DNA of 64,000 bases, taken from positions 1 to 64,000 of the forward strand of contig JBFMFR010000025.1 of assembly GCA_040752025.1 (NCBI GenBank), in the 5' to 3' direction. Shown here in pieces: positions 1-8,506 of this stretch. Source of the DNA: JBFMFR01 sp040752025 (lineage in GTDB: Bacteria; Chloroflexota; Anaerolineae; Anaerolineales; UBA4823). The position numbers and the translations under genes were made by a program. Each line of letters begins with the position of its first letter. Position 1 is the first letter of the stretch. Below the pieces are notes generated by a model. The model saw only the letters and a program-made list of their open reading frames with translations. It searched no databases and had not been told where the DNA came from.

Positions 1-35
1 GGAGTTAGGAGTTAGGAGTTAGGAGTTAGGAGTTA
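1..35. repeat. GGAGTTA tandem repeat, five copies
   Basis: Five perfect head-to-tail copies of the 7-mer GGAGTTA open the window, followed by a decayed GATTA. The array may extend further upstream, outside the window. No gene overlaps it. Confidence 0.9.
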
Positions 36-134
36 GATTAATCAGATAAATCAGATTGATTGGATTATAATGGGGAAGGGGGAGGGTGTCAAGGGGAAAG
101 AAAGGTATCAGGTAATGCGGTAATTCGGACGAAT

Positions 135-232
135 AAGACCTGACAGGTTTCCATAGAACCCCAATCGACCCGCGCCCTGCCCTCCCCAGCCACCCCGCCC
201 GGCTGCGGACTCGCCAAAACCTGTCAGGTCTT
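135..232. repeat. MITE-like element with 16-bp inverted ends
   Basis: AAGACCTGACAGGTTT at 135-150 is matched by its exact reverse complement at 217-232, with a GC-rich, non-coding 66-bp interior. Short inverted ends around a small gene-less core are what a non-autonomous element or a folded repetitive sequence would look like. No target-site duplication was identified. Confidence 0.5.
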
Positions 233-258
233 TAGACGCAGCCCACCGCGGACGGGTT

Positions 259-294
259 GGCCCCGCGCCAGGGACGCACCCAGGGCGCGGGGCC
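259..294. other. GC-rich hairpin
   Basis: GGCCCCGCGCC at 259-269 pairs perfectly with 284-294 (11 bp, 14-nt loop). It lies between the inverted-repeat element and the antitoxin gene. There is no T-run directly after it, so terminator function is uncertain. Confidence 0.5.
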
Positions 295-346
295 GCGGCT
301 ATAGGCATAGATTTTTTGAGGTAAACTTGTGGGCAGAGGTTGTGAG

Positions 347-589
347 ATGGAGAAGCAGGAGATTACGCTATCGCTGCCTGGGCGCTTACTGGGCGAGATC
401 GAGAGGCTTGCCGCTCGGCGGCAGATATCGGTGTCGGATCTGTTAGTCGAGGTGCTGGAGGAAATGGTGGATGAGGGGCGTGGCTACGAGCGCGCCCGCC
501 AGCGGCAGCTTGCCTTAATGCAGCAGGGGTTGGACCTGGGCCTGGGAGAGGGACGCCCCGCCCCAGGCGAAGAACTGCACGAGCGCTGA
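347..589 (+). CDS. ribbon-helix-helix (CopG/Arc-type) protein, probable orphan antitoxin
   Basis: About 80 residues. The N-terminus (MEKQEITLSLPGRLLGEIERLA) has the alternating hydrophobic strand followed by two helices typical of ribbon-helix-helix DNA-binding proteins, and the C-terminus is an acidic/arginine-rich tail like those of type II antitoxins. I prefer the ATG at 347 over the GTG at 329 because the RHH strand normally begins within the first few residues and a GAGG lies just upstream of 347. No PIN or other toxin gene follows; the next 150 bp hold only a hairpin and low-complexity sequence. The family is fairly clear; the antitoxin role is inferred. Confidence 0.65.
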   Translation: MEKQEITLSLPGRLLGEIERLAARRQISVSDLLVEVLEEMVDEGRGYERARQRQLALMQQGLDLGLGEGRPAPGEELHER

Positions 590-623
590 CGAGGCTTTGC
601 AATGCAGAAATACGATCACCCAC

Positions 624-644
624 GAGCCGGCTTGCAGCCGGCTC
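624..644. other. perfect 8-bp hairpin downstream of the antitoxin
   Basis: GAGCCGGC at 624-631 pairs with GCCGGCTC at 637-644 around the loop TTGCA and is followed by TTT. It lies 35 bp after the RHH gene stop and could end its transcript, although the T-run is short. Confidence 0.45.
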
Positions 645-990
645 TTTGGGGTAACAGCGCCGGGTTTCGAGCCGGGCAGGGCGGCGCAGACCACCCAGGG
701 AAACGCTCACGGATGCCACGGATGAGACGGATTTTTTGACTTACCGGGAGGAGGGGACGTTCGATGCTTATGAAGATTTTAAGGTGCGGGAGGGCAGGGA
801 ATTTTTAATAAAAAAATTAATTCTGGATTCCAGGGAGGTTCGAATATGCAAAGTCAGGGATAGAAGGTGCAAGATGCGAGTTAGAAATTAGAAGTTGCAT
901 GTTCGACCGTTAGAAGCTGCAAGGTGGAAGGTGGATGTACACCCCAGTTTTAGCACAAATGTTCAGGAATTACAAGGAGGTAAACGGGAA

Positions 991-1027
991 ATCCCCCGAA
1001 GGTTAACCCGTTGGGGGATGGCATTTT
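991..1027 (+). terminator. possible terminator-like hairpin
   Basis: ATCCCCC at 991-997 pairs with GGGGGAT at 1013-1019 and is followed by GCATTTTT. This has the shape of an intrinsic terminator on the plus strand, but no clear gene ends just before it. Confidence 0.35.
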
Positions 1028-1284
1028 TGGGCAAGCAGGCAGCGAGGCAAGCGGGAGAATGGGTGGTTTTTGCGGCGCTGCACCGCCTGGAGATGGTGGG
1101 CAAAGTGCACAGGGTAGACGGCTTTCTCCTTGCGCCGATCGAGTTAAGCTCGCCTACTGGCTCGATCAAACTGCAGAGGTGGAAAAATCCCCCTTATGAA
1201 CCCGAAAAAAGTGCCTAACTTTACATGGGTTCACCACATACCATAATATTCAATGTTCGACCTACCCAGGATCTTGACTTCTCT

Positions 1285-2904
1285 CTAGCCGTAACCCCTT
1301 ATATCCATATGAAATATTGGTGTGTCACACACTTCATTGTTATATCTGAGACCTAATTGAATGAAAGCATCAGTTCCAGGGCATTTACTCGCAAATTTAG
1401 CTAGTCGCAACTTGAACCGCCCAGGTGAGTTTGGGGCAATAAATAGTGGCGGTTTCAGTGGATAAACGCTTATCGGTTTATCAAAACTAACTTCAATATC
1501 ATAGGTATGAGCAGACTCAAGCAATCCGTATATTCGCGGGGCTTTTACTTCACTCCATGTTACATAATGGCGAAAAAAAACTTCGTTTACTATGCATGGA
1601 ACATTTGAGTAATTTATCAACTGGAGATCTAATATAGGGTCAATGCATTTGTCTGTATGTTCTCCGCTAATTTCGTGTGTCGCATGAAATGGATTGTCTT
1701 GATACCAAATCGACTCGGAGTGGTCGAATTCAACACTAATAACATCCAACGATGGGAGTTGTATTTGTGTTTGGCTAACTAGAGGATTAGCGAGTATTCG
1801 CTTCTGCTTCAATGCAGCGCTTGTAACTTCCAACAACGAGACAAATCCACCCACATTGAAAGTCCTTCTCTCTAGTTCATGGAAAACCTCACCCAGTGAC
1901 ATTACCGGGATCCAAATACCAAGATTTCTAGCTAATGCAATTTTCCCAGCTAAGATTTGCAAATTTAGATTTCTTACCCGAGTATCAATCCTTTGCTTCG
2001 GGAATTTTCCAACAAGTTCTCCGCTATCCTGGTTCAGCCAAGCGCCAAATGAATCGAGCTTATCTAAGCCAATTAAGATTGGCGGTGTAGAGAGGTGCTT
2101 TACAAGTTCTTGTTCTGTTAGCCTCTCCACTGTAGCAAATAGAAAACTGCCGTTCTCCTGCAAACCGATTGGAAAAACCCCATCCTTCTCAAACTTTAGC
2201 AGCGGAGTAAAAGGACTCGCTTCTTTTGGCGCTAATTTGCGGAACCGTTCTTCGCCCATCTTTAGGCGAGTCAAAAAATACAGAATAGGAGCTGTTACTG
2301 AGCCGGTAGTATCCAGTAGAGCTTGGTCAGAAGACCATATTCTCCCTACAAGGTTATCCACGGCAGTATTGTAAGTATTGAAGTCTCTTGATTCCTCCGA
2401 GATATTAGCCAAGAGATCCTCGACATTCTGAATCATTTTGATCCAGTCAGAGACACGTCCCACTGAGCGAATGGATTGTTCATTGAGTGTATCTGCTTCT
2501 AGGATTCTTCGCCATGTCTGCTTTATTGTATCTGCATTTCCGTCTACCGAAACCGTAACTGGCTGCAAAGAAGATTTGCTTCTCCCTGATATTCTCGCAA
2601 TATGTGAGTCTACTTCGCGCTTGCACTTGGTGATTAGTTCAGTTCTGTCAACTTTGGATTCATCTAAGGGAGGATAACTCAAAAGCGAACTTACAGGTAT
2701 AGTTTGTGTATCAGCGGCGAAGAAGTTGTTGATGATACGTTGGAAGATATTGCCCTCATACTTGTCCCCCATAACCTTGTCACCATACACGTTATCCCCG
2801 CCAATGATATGGTCGCGGCCAACAAAATCGCCCCCCTCAACATTGGCATCGCCACTAATATTAGTTCCCCCACCCGTTTCTATCTGCGGCTTGTCTTCGC
2901 TCAT
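1285..2904 (-). CDS. Gly-Asp-repeat protein of unknown function
   Basis: 539 residues, no signal peptide or membrane helix. Residues about 10-50 form a short repeat of Gly-Asp pentads (GGDFVGRDHIIGGDNVYGDKV) that probably folds as a small beta-rich stack. Similar GDxVxGD stretches occur at the N-termini of many bacterial multi-domain signalling and conflict-type proteins, usually before a STAND-type NTPase or protease. Here no Walker A motif follows: the middle (about 70-380) is mixed alpha/beta without recognisable catalytic motifs, and residues about 400-539 look like a beta-sandwich. AAGGAGG lies 11 nt before the ATG. Base composition is more AT-rich than the genes beyond 11 kb. Function unknown; a ligand- or partner-binding role is only inference. 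Confidence 0.75.
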   Translation of the reverse strand: MSEDKPQIETGGGTNISGDANVEGGDFVGRDHIIGGDNVYGDKVMGDKYEGNIFQRIINNFFAADTQTIPVSSLLSYPPLDESKVDRTELITKCKREVDSHIARISGRSKSSLQPVTVSVDGNADTIKQTWRRILEADTLNEQSIRSVGRVSDWIKMIQNVEDLLANISEESRDFNTYNTAVDNLVGRIWSSDQALLDTTGSVTAPILYFLTRLKMGEERFRKLAPKEASPFTPLLKFEKDGVFPIGLQENGSFLFATVERLTEQELVKHLSTPPILIGLDKLDSFGAWLNQDSGELVGKFPKQRIDTRVRNLNLQILAGKIALARNLGIWIPVMSLGEVFHELERRTFNVGGFVSLLEVTSAALKQKRILANPLVSQTQIQLPSLDVISVEFDHSESIWYQDNPFHATHEISGEHTDKCIDPILDLQLINYSNVPCIVNEVFFRHYVTWSEVKAPRIYGLLESAHTYDIEVSFDKPISVYPLKPPLFIAPNSPGRFKLRLAKFASKCPGTDAFIQLGLRYNNEVCDTPIFHMDIRGYG

Positions 2905-3144
2905 CCAGTCATGGCCTCCTTAGAAAATCAACGCCCGAGAAAAAAAATATACACCAACTCTCCCCAAAATGCAACAGCAACTCATTTGAATTTCGATGCC
3001 AATCGTCTCAAGGCAGGCAAACTGCTGACCATGGGTATATAGCCTCTGAAGGGTAAACGGCGCATGCTGGAGTGATCGTTCCAAATTTGGTAACTCATAG
3101 CTTAACTGGCGCATATGGTGGTTATTGCCTCGACCACGCCAGCT

Positions 3145-3588
3145 TTATTGAAAAGTTGACCACGACACCTTTTCTGAATTGAACGCCAAAAAGGAGATCG
3201 ACTGATCCGATCTATGGAAAGCCACTGTAATTTTGAGCGCTTCTTCCTGCTCGAACTTAGCTGCATAAGTCACAACGTAAAACTCATCTGCCTGAGTTAC
3301 TCGATCAACTCGCCGGGAAATGTAATTTCCGAGTTGATTGTCTAAGTCCTGTTTCAAGTCTGCGAATTTGGCGGCGGTTATTTCCGCTTGCATGTCCGCA
3401 TCGAAGTCGCGAGAGAAGGCTGCGTAATCATTGGTCGTCCATCCTGCCAATAAGTTGTCTACGGCAGCTTCGCTCCATGCAAGCACTGCGTCTTTTTTAG
3501 CACCTGAGAGCGTCCATTCGCACCCGGTCAGCCCCAACAATGCAACCAGGACAAAGACTGTAAGCAAATATTTCGCCATCTTGCTCAT
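3145..3588 (-). CDS. DUF3887-like lipoprotein
   Basis: 147 residues. The N-terminus is a lipoprotein signal peptide ending in LTGC, so the mature protein should be anchored at the outer face of the membrane from about Cys23. The rest (NLLAGWTTNDYAAFSRDFD... and VTYAAKFEQEEALKITVAF) resembles the DUF3887 group of small alpha+beta, NTF2-like folds, which often bind small ligands but have no assigned reaction. AAGGAA lies upstream of the ATG at 3588. It is divergent from the kinase gene at 3832, with about 240 bp between, enough for two promoters. Confidence 0.7.
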   Translation of the reverse strand: MSKMAKYLLTVFVLVALLGLTGCEWTLSGAKKDAVLAWSEAAVDNLLAGWTTNDYAAFSRDFDADMQAEITAAKFADLKQDLDNQLGNYISRRVDRVTQADEFYVVTYAAKFEQEEALKITVAFHRSDQSISFLAFNSEKVSWSTFQ

Positions 3589-3831
3589 ATCGAATTTCCT
3601 TAAAATGGTTATGGATCTACACTAATTCGTGAGATTCTAGATTTGTGCATGTATTTCGATCACCTTATTTTACCCTACACAGAATCTTAAGTCATGTAAC
3701 GAGGAGAATACCGATCTGCAGATTTTTCAGGGCAGAAAACACCAGAAACCGATCTGAATTGAAGTACAATTAGAACCAATAAACAGGGTCAAAGCTAGCA
3801 AATAATCATTTACAATCCAGGATCAGGGGCC

Positions 3832-5976
3832 ATGCCACTTTCACCAGGACAAACGCTGAATAATCGTTACCGCATTGTCAAACTGCTTGGTCAGGGCGGG
3901 TTCGGGGCAGTCTATCGTGCCTGGGATACCAACCTTGATGAGCCTGTGGCAGTAAAGGAATGCACAGAAACATCTCCTGCTGCCCAAAAACAATTCCAAC
4001 TAGAAGCCAAGCTGCTCTTCAAACTGCGACATCCTAATTTGCCAGTTGTCCATGATGTATTCATCATACCTGGGCAGGGGATGTACCTGGTTATGGACTT
4101 TGTTGAGGGTGAAGACCTAGGGGAAATGCTTCTAAGAGTTGGTGGTCCACTGCCCGAGGCGCAGGTGCTGCAATGGGGTGGGCAAGTTTGTGATGCACTC
4201 GAATACCTCCACTCGCAAAATCCGCCTATCATCCACAGGGATATCAAGCCCGCTAACATAAAGATAACATCACAATGTAAAGCTATGCTGGTGGATTTCG
4301 GGATTGCCAAGGTGTATGATCCACGGTTGAGCACCACAGTGGGCGCCAGAGCGGTAACGCCAGGCTACTCACCACAAGAGCAATATGGCATGGGCACAAC
4401 AGATATCCGTTCGGATGTTTATGCTCTAGGGGCGACTATGTATCATCTTTTGACCGGAGTACAGCCGCCAGAAAGTGTTCAACGCACCATCGGAGTGCAA
4501 CTGGAAGTACCCAGAAAGCTCAATCCGCTCATCTCAGATCAGGCACAAAACTCTATTTTGCAGGCGATGGAGTTAATACCAGCCAACCGCTTTCAGAGCA
4601 TGGCCGCTTTTCGCCAGGCGCTATGGGAAAGTGTGTCCAATGGACGCAGACAGACTGCAGTATCGCCAACACAGTTGATGGGAGATACCGCCGCGCCGGT
4701 TAAAGCTAGCTCAATCCCAACAACAATTTCTGCTGTTTCAAAAGCTATGCCCCGGAAGTGGATTGTTGGTGTGATAGGGATTTTAGCCGTTATGATAGTA
4801 TCGGCTATTGTGTTTTCTAGGGGTGGAGGCGAAACAGTGGATAAATCTGGCATAAAAACCACTGTAGTTCTAGGTGACTTCACAACCGGTACAGCAAGTT
4901 TTGAGATCACACAAACCGTTATTCCTCCTTCGGTGTTTCCTACCGATGTCGATTCATTGGCAACAACTAAAGAACCGAAGGCTACACAAACGCATACCCC
5001 ATCCATGCCATCAGCTACACCCTTACAAACCCCAGAACAAGTAATAACATCTAGAAACGTTGCTGATCTAGTAAGCACGGAGACTTTACTCTACGGCACC
5101 AGATCTCCAGTTTTTTCCCCCGATAGTTCTTGGTTAGCTGTAGGAAGCGAAGGTATCACACTCTACGATCTGCAAAATGATCATATCATTCGTACCTTTG
5201 GACAGGATCTGTATCAAGTTGATAGCTTAGGTGTTTCACCAGACGGATCACTATTGGCGGTTGGAGGTATTGATAGTTCCTTTGAATATAGGGTGATGGT
5301 ATACCAAACAGCAGATGGAAACCTTGTGCAATCTCTTTCAGGCCCTCCGGATGCATACGACGATGTAGCTTTTTCGTTGGATGGGGAGTATTTGCTAGGC
5401 GCAAATCAGAACGGTACCATCTATGCCTGGGAAACCTCCAACTGGACGCTAGATAGTAAATTACTTGGCCATACCCGAAATGTTGTTAGTATTGCCTTTT
5501 CACCATTAGAATCGTGGTTTGTCTCATCCTCTTATGACTCAACTATCCGTTTATGGCGCAAACATACGTATTGGGCTGCGTTTCAAGTAATAGATGTATC
5601 GCCGCGATATTCTGAGATGGGTAAGAATGTTGTTTTCACACCAGATGGTAGCCTGTTTGCCGTTGGATTGTGTTCTAGATATACAACAATGCCAAGTCAG
5701 ATACGTGTCTATAGTGCAGAGAATTTTTTTGTGGTGCAGACTATTGAAGATGCAGGAGGCAACGGGAGTATAAGTTTTAGTCTTCAAAACGATCTGCTTG
5801 CTGAAGCAGGTTGGGGCAAAGATATAAGATTATTTGATGTAGCAAGTGGAATGGAAGTGTTTCGCCTATCCGTGGGGGAAGAGAACACTCAACACTACGC
5901 CATATTTTCACCGGATGGAACTCGGTTAGCTGTGACTAGTTCTGAATCTAATCTACAACTCTGGCACCTACCCTAG
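3832..5976 (+). CDS. membrane Ser/Thr protein kinase with C-terminal WD40 propeller
   Basis: 714 residues. The kinase domain occupies about residues 10-268: Gly-rich loop GQGGFGAV at 20-27, catalytic lysine Lys42 (VAVKE), HRDIKPAN at 135-142, DFG at 155-157. One transmembrane helix lies at about 309-329. After a Thr/Pro-rich linker, residues about 410-714 form repeated WD40-type blades (repeated VFSPDSSWLAVGS / AFSPLESWFVSSS / LRLWRKH patterns), which should lie outside the cell. This is the PknB/HanKs layout with a beta-propeller sensor or scaffold instead of PASTA repeats. All catalytic residues are present. The kinase half closely resembles that of the kinase at 58865. It precedes the NACHT gene by about 370 bp. 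Confidence 0.92.
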   Translation: MPLSPGQTLNNRYRIVKLLGQGGFGAVYRAWDTNLDEPVAVKECTETSPAAQKQFQLEAKLLFKLRHPNLPVVHDVFIIPGQGMYLVMDFVEGEDLGEMLLRVGGPLPEAQVLQWGGQVCDALEYLHSQNPPIIHRDIKPANIKITSQCKAMLVDFGIAKVYDPRLSTTVGARAVTPGYSPQEQYGMGTTDIRSDVYALGATMYHLLTGVQPPESVQRTIGVQLEVPRKLNPLISDQAQNSILQAMELIPANRFQSMAAFRQALWESVSNGRRQTAVSPTQLMGDTAAPVKASSIPTTISAVSKAMPRKWIVGVIGILAVMIVSAIVFSRGGGETVDKSGIKTTVVLGDFTTGTASFEITQTVIPPSVFPTDVDSLATTKEPKATQTHTPSMPSATPLQTPEQVITSRNVADLVSTETLLYGTRSPVFSPDSSWLAVGSEGITLYDLQNDHIIRTFGQDLYQVDSLGVSPDGSLLAVGGIDSSFEYRVMVYQTADGNLVQSLSGPPDAYDDVAFSLDGEYLLGANQNGTIYAWETSNWTLDSKLLGHTRNVVSIAFSPLESWFVSSSYDSTIRLWRKHTYWAAFQVIDVSPRYSEMGKNVVFTPDGSLFAVGLCSRYTTMPSQIRVYSAENFFVVQTIEDAGGNGSISFSLQNDLLAEAGWGKDIRLFDVASGMEVFRLSVGEENTQHYAIFSPDGTRLAVTSSESNLQLWHLP

Positions 5977-5977
5977 C

Positions 5978-6067
5978 ATGCTCAGCGCGGCAACGGCGAG
6001 TGGAGGAGATTTGGTGGAGTGTTTTATCGAGGATGATGATGCTGGAGAAGTTGGTAAGCTCAATTAA
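5978..6067 (+). other. 29-codon open frame, doubtful
   Basis: An ATG one base after the kinase stop opens a 29-codon frame ending in an acidic stretch (IEDDDAGEVGKLN). It lacks a ribosome-binding site of its own and could be a translationally coupled micropeptide, the tail of a deleted gene, or chance. Confidence 0.15.
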
Positions 6068-6115
6068 TATTCAAGGCTGGCAGCCCATAATCTATCTTGA
6101 AGAGTGGAGCAGAAA

Positions 6116-6301
6116 ATGCAATTCATCAAAGACTTCATTAGAAACCTTGTAATTCTTGCGATTATTGGTATCGTCTTATTTGTTCTCTTTCCTGACATAA
6201 TGCGCCAGATGTTTGAGTTATACAGCGCGCTCCTCGGGCCAATTGTCATACTTGTGGTTGTAGTGTTTGCTTTGCCACGAAGAAATCTGAGGCGACGGTG
6301 A
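6116..6301 (+). CDS. two-helix membrane mini-protein
   Basis: 61 residues from the ATG at 6116, which has GTGGAG six nucleotides upstream; a longer reading from the GTG at 6104 would use that site as coding sequence. Residues about 8-28 (NLVILAIIGIVLFVLFP) and about 38-55 (LLGPIVILVVVVFALP) are hydrophobic helices, followed by a basic tail RRNLRRR. No family recognised. It sits directly between the kinase and the NACHT NTPase on the same strand, so it may be co-transcribed and act as a membrane partner of one of them; this is inference. Confidence 0.55.
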   Translation: MQFIKDFIRNLVILAIIGIVLFVLFPDIMRQMFELYSALLGPIVILVVVVFALPRRNLRRR

Positions 6302-6351
6302 TGACAACTCCCGATGAAACAGTTGTGATTTTAGGATAGGCGGTGATTTCT

Positions 6352-8457
6352 ATGAAAACGCCATCCCGGAAAATTATCCTAACAGCTATCTCGATTCTGT
6401 CATTTATCTTTTCTGTTATCTGGGTAATTGTTCAGCCCGGATTTGAACCACTGATTGGAATCTTGACTAGCCTTGCGGCGCTATTAGCATCCTTTAGAGC
6501 AGGCGATGAACCGATTACCCAGTTATCATCCGCATCCATAACACCAGAACAACACCAGCGCAACCGCCAGAACATGCTCCATCTGATGTGGAATACCTGG
6601 ATTGAAGGTGTATTGAAGAAGTCGCTGCACAACGAAGTGCTGATTGAGTTGGGAATGGAGGCCAAGCCGGATGCTGTGGAGCATCCCTGGGATATGGTGA
6701 TGCAGATGCCAGATAGGGAACCGAAGATGGTGAAGCCGGGGACAACCATTCTGGAATTGTTTGACCAGAGCAACGGGTCGCTGCTTATCCTCGGGGAGCC
6801 TGGGGCGGGGAAGACAACTATGTTGCTGGAATTAACGAGGCTGGCGATTTTACGGGCACAGAACGATTCGTCACGGCCGATACCAGTGGTATTTAATCTG
6901 TCCTCTTGGAGGCCTGGACAGAGAGCGGGGGGCAAAGAACACAACCCAGGAGAAGATTTCGCTGAGTGGCTAGTAGAAGAGCTAAAAAGCAAGTACTACG
7001 TAACCACAAAGATTGGGTATCCTTGGGTTGAGGAAGATGCACTGTTGTTGTTGCTGGATGGGTTGGATGAAGTTGCGGCTGATATTCGAGATGCCTGTGT
7101 TACCGCAATAAACGCTTTTAGAGTAGAACACAGTATGCCGATGGCGGTATGCAGCCGCGCCCAAGAATATGATGAATTAACAGCCCAAATTAAATTGCGA
7201 GGAGCGGCACTCATTAAGCCATTGACCGACCAGCAAGTAAGTGAATACCTACAAGCAGCAGGCAGCGGTTTAGTTGCGATTCATCAAACGTTACAACACG
7301 ATTTGGAATTGCGAGTGTTTGCTCAAACGCCGTTAATATTGAGTGTGCTGGTGTTAGCTTATCGGAATGCGACCGAGGAAGAACTAAAGGCGCTAGCTGT
7401 TACCAACAACTACCGTGAACGCCTGTTCAATACATACATCGCACAGATGTTCAAGCGCCGCGGCGAAGCTTCGCAGTTTAACCCCGAAAAAATCCAGCGA
7501 TGGCTCACCAACTTGGCTCGAGAGATGAAGAAACGTGGGCAATATTTGTTCAATCTTGAGGATATTCGGCTCAACTGGTTACCAATTTCAGAGAAGAAAC
7601 GCAGGAAGATATTCAATATTGTCTTTGGGCTCATAATGGGCCTAAGTGTTGGATTGATGGCAGTACTTAGTGTTGGGTTGAGTTTTGGGCCAGGTATAGG
7701 GTTGACAACAGGGATATTGATTGGGCTATTCGTTGGACTTAGTGGCGTGTTACTCATAAGTTTGCCAAGAGGACACTTGATCGAACTAATAGATATAAAA
7801 ACAATAGGTTGGCACATTGCTGATCATACTGATGCACCACCAGTAGATAAGGTTAGCTGGTCGTGGAAAGATGCTTGGGGCAGATTGGCTACAGTTGCGG
7901 GTATTGGTTTGATAGTAGGCCTGTTCTTAGGATTACTTGCTAGTTTTTTTACTGAAACTCCTTTTTTGCTGTGGTTTGGATCAGTTAGCTTACTAACTAT
8001 TATCCTTATGGGATTTAGTTCGATAAGAAGAAGTGTTTCCGTTGATATTCGCAATAATCCTGGTGAGGGTATTTCGCAAACTCTAAGATATTCTTTGGGC
8101 AGTTTTTTTGCATATGGGCTGCCTTCTGGGCTACTACTTGGCTTTACATATGGGATGGCTGTCAGCATTAAGGTTGGAATAAGTGGTGGGCTTATTATTG
8201 GGCTACTTTTCGGGATAGTGGGCGGATTTTACTATGGTGGGAATTATCTTGTCTCACACTACGTTTCACGTTATTTGCTTTACCGCCTCGGATATATTCC
8301 CTGGAACCTTATCCGCTTTCTTGATTACTGCACCGACCGCATCTTTCTGCGCCGTGTAGGCGGCGGCTATATATTCGTACACCGTATGCTGATGGAGCAC
8401 TTCGCGGAGATGGATGAGGAGAGAATAAGAGTGCTGGTGGAGAGAGCCTCTCCATGA
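6352..8457 (+). CDS. membrane-embedded NACHT-type NTPase
   Basis: 701 residues from the ATG at 6352, preceded by AGGATAGGCGG; an in-frame GTG at 6343 is too close to that site. Two N-terminal hydrophobic helices (about 6-48) are followed by a NACHT/STAND P-loop module: Walker A GEPGAGKT at about 148-155, Walker B LLLLLDGLDEV at about 231-241, and a sensor-like CSRAQEY region. Residues about 420-625 hold some six Gly-rich hydrophobic helices (GLIMGLSVGLMAV, GISGGLIIGLLFGIVGG) with GxxxG spacing that suggests tight packing or oligomerisation. The C-terminus (VHRMLMEHFAEM) returns to a cytosolic helix. NACHT proteins are nucleotide-driven switches used in signalling and anti-phage defence. No effector domain is visible inside this protein; the HEPN-like gene 50 bp downstream is a candidate. 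Confidence 0.85.
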   Translation: MKTPSRKIILTAISILSFIFSVIWVIVQPGFEPLIGILTSLAALLASFRAGDEPITQLSSASITPEQHQRNRQNMLHLMWNTWIEGVLKKSLHNEVLIELGMEAKPDAVEHPWDMVMQMPDREPKMVKPGTTILELFDQSNGSLLILGEPGAGKTTMLLELTRLAILRAQNDSSRPIPVVFNLSSWRPGQRAGGKEHNPGEDFAEWLVEELKSKYYVTTKIGYPWVEEDALLLLLDGLDEVAADIRDACVTAINAFRVEHSMPMAVCSRAQEYDELTAQIKLRGAALIKPLTDQQVSEYLQAAGSGLVAIHQTLQHDLELRVFAQTPLILSVLVLAYRNATEEELKALAVTNNYRERLFNTYIAQMFKRRGEASQFNPEKIQRWLTNLAREMKKRGQYLFNLEDIRLNWLPISEKKRRKIFNIVFGLIMGLSVGLMAVLSVGLSFGPGIGLTTGILIGLFVGLSGVLLISLPRGHLIELIDIKTIGWHIADHTDAPPVDKVSWSWKDAWGRLATVAGIGLIVGLFLGLLASFFTETPFLLWFGSVSLLTIILMGFSSIRRSVSVDIRNNPGEGISQTLRYSLGSFFAYGLPSGLLLGFTYGMAVSIKVGISGGLIIGLLFGIVGGFYYGGNYLVSHYVSRYLLYRLGYIPWNLIRFLDYCTDRIFLRRVGGGYIFVHRMLMEHFAEMDEERIRVLVERASP

Positions 8458-8506
8458 TTAGATTTGATGAACAGTTTTACAAGAGATTAGGTAATCAAAA
8501 AGCTCT

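Larger units (their letters stand above)
590..1284. other. 695-bp region with no convincing gene
   Basis: This stretch holds two hairpins, a short phrase at about 710-738 built from repeated CGGATG units, low-complexity purine-rich sequence near 780-940, and one open frame at 895-1218 (107 codons). That frame has no ribosome-binding site, starts in low-complexity sequence, overlaps open frames on both strands, and resembles nothing I recognise, so I do not call it a gene. The region looks like decayed intergenic or mobile-element DNA at the edge of the AT-rich island. Confidence 0.5.

Noticed and set aside
602..739. Possible toxin gene after the RHH antitoxin
   Set aside because: The 45-codon frame is made of a hairpin and CGGATG repeat units and shows no PIN, RelE or other toxin feature.
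895..1218. 107-codon plus-strand open frame
   Set aside because: No ribosome-binding site, starts within purine-rich low-complexity DNA, competing frames on both strands of similar length, and no recognisable motif.
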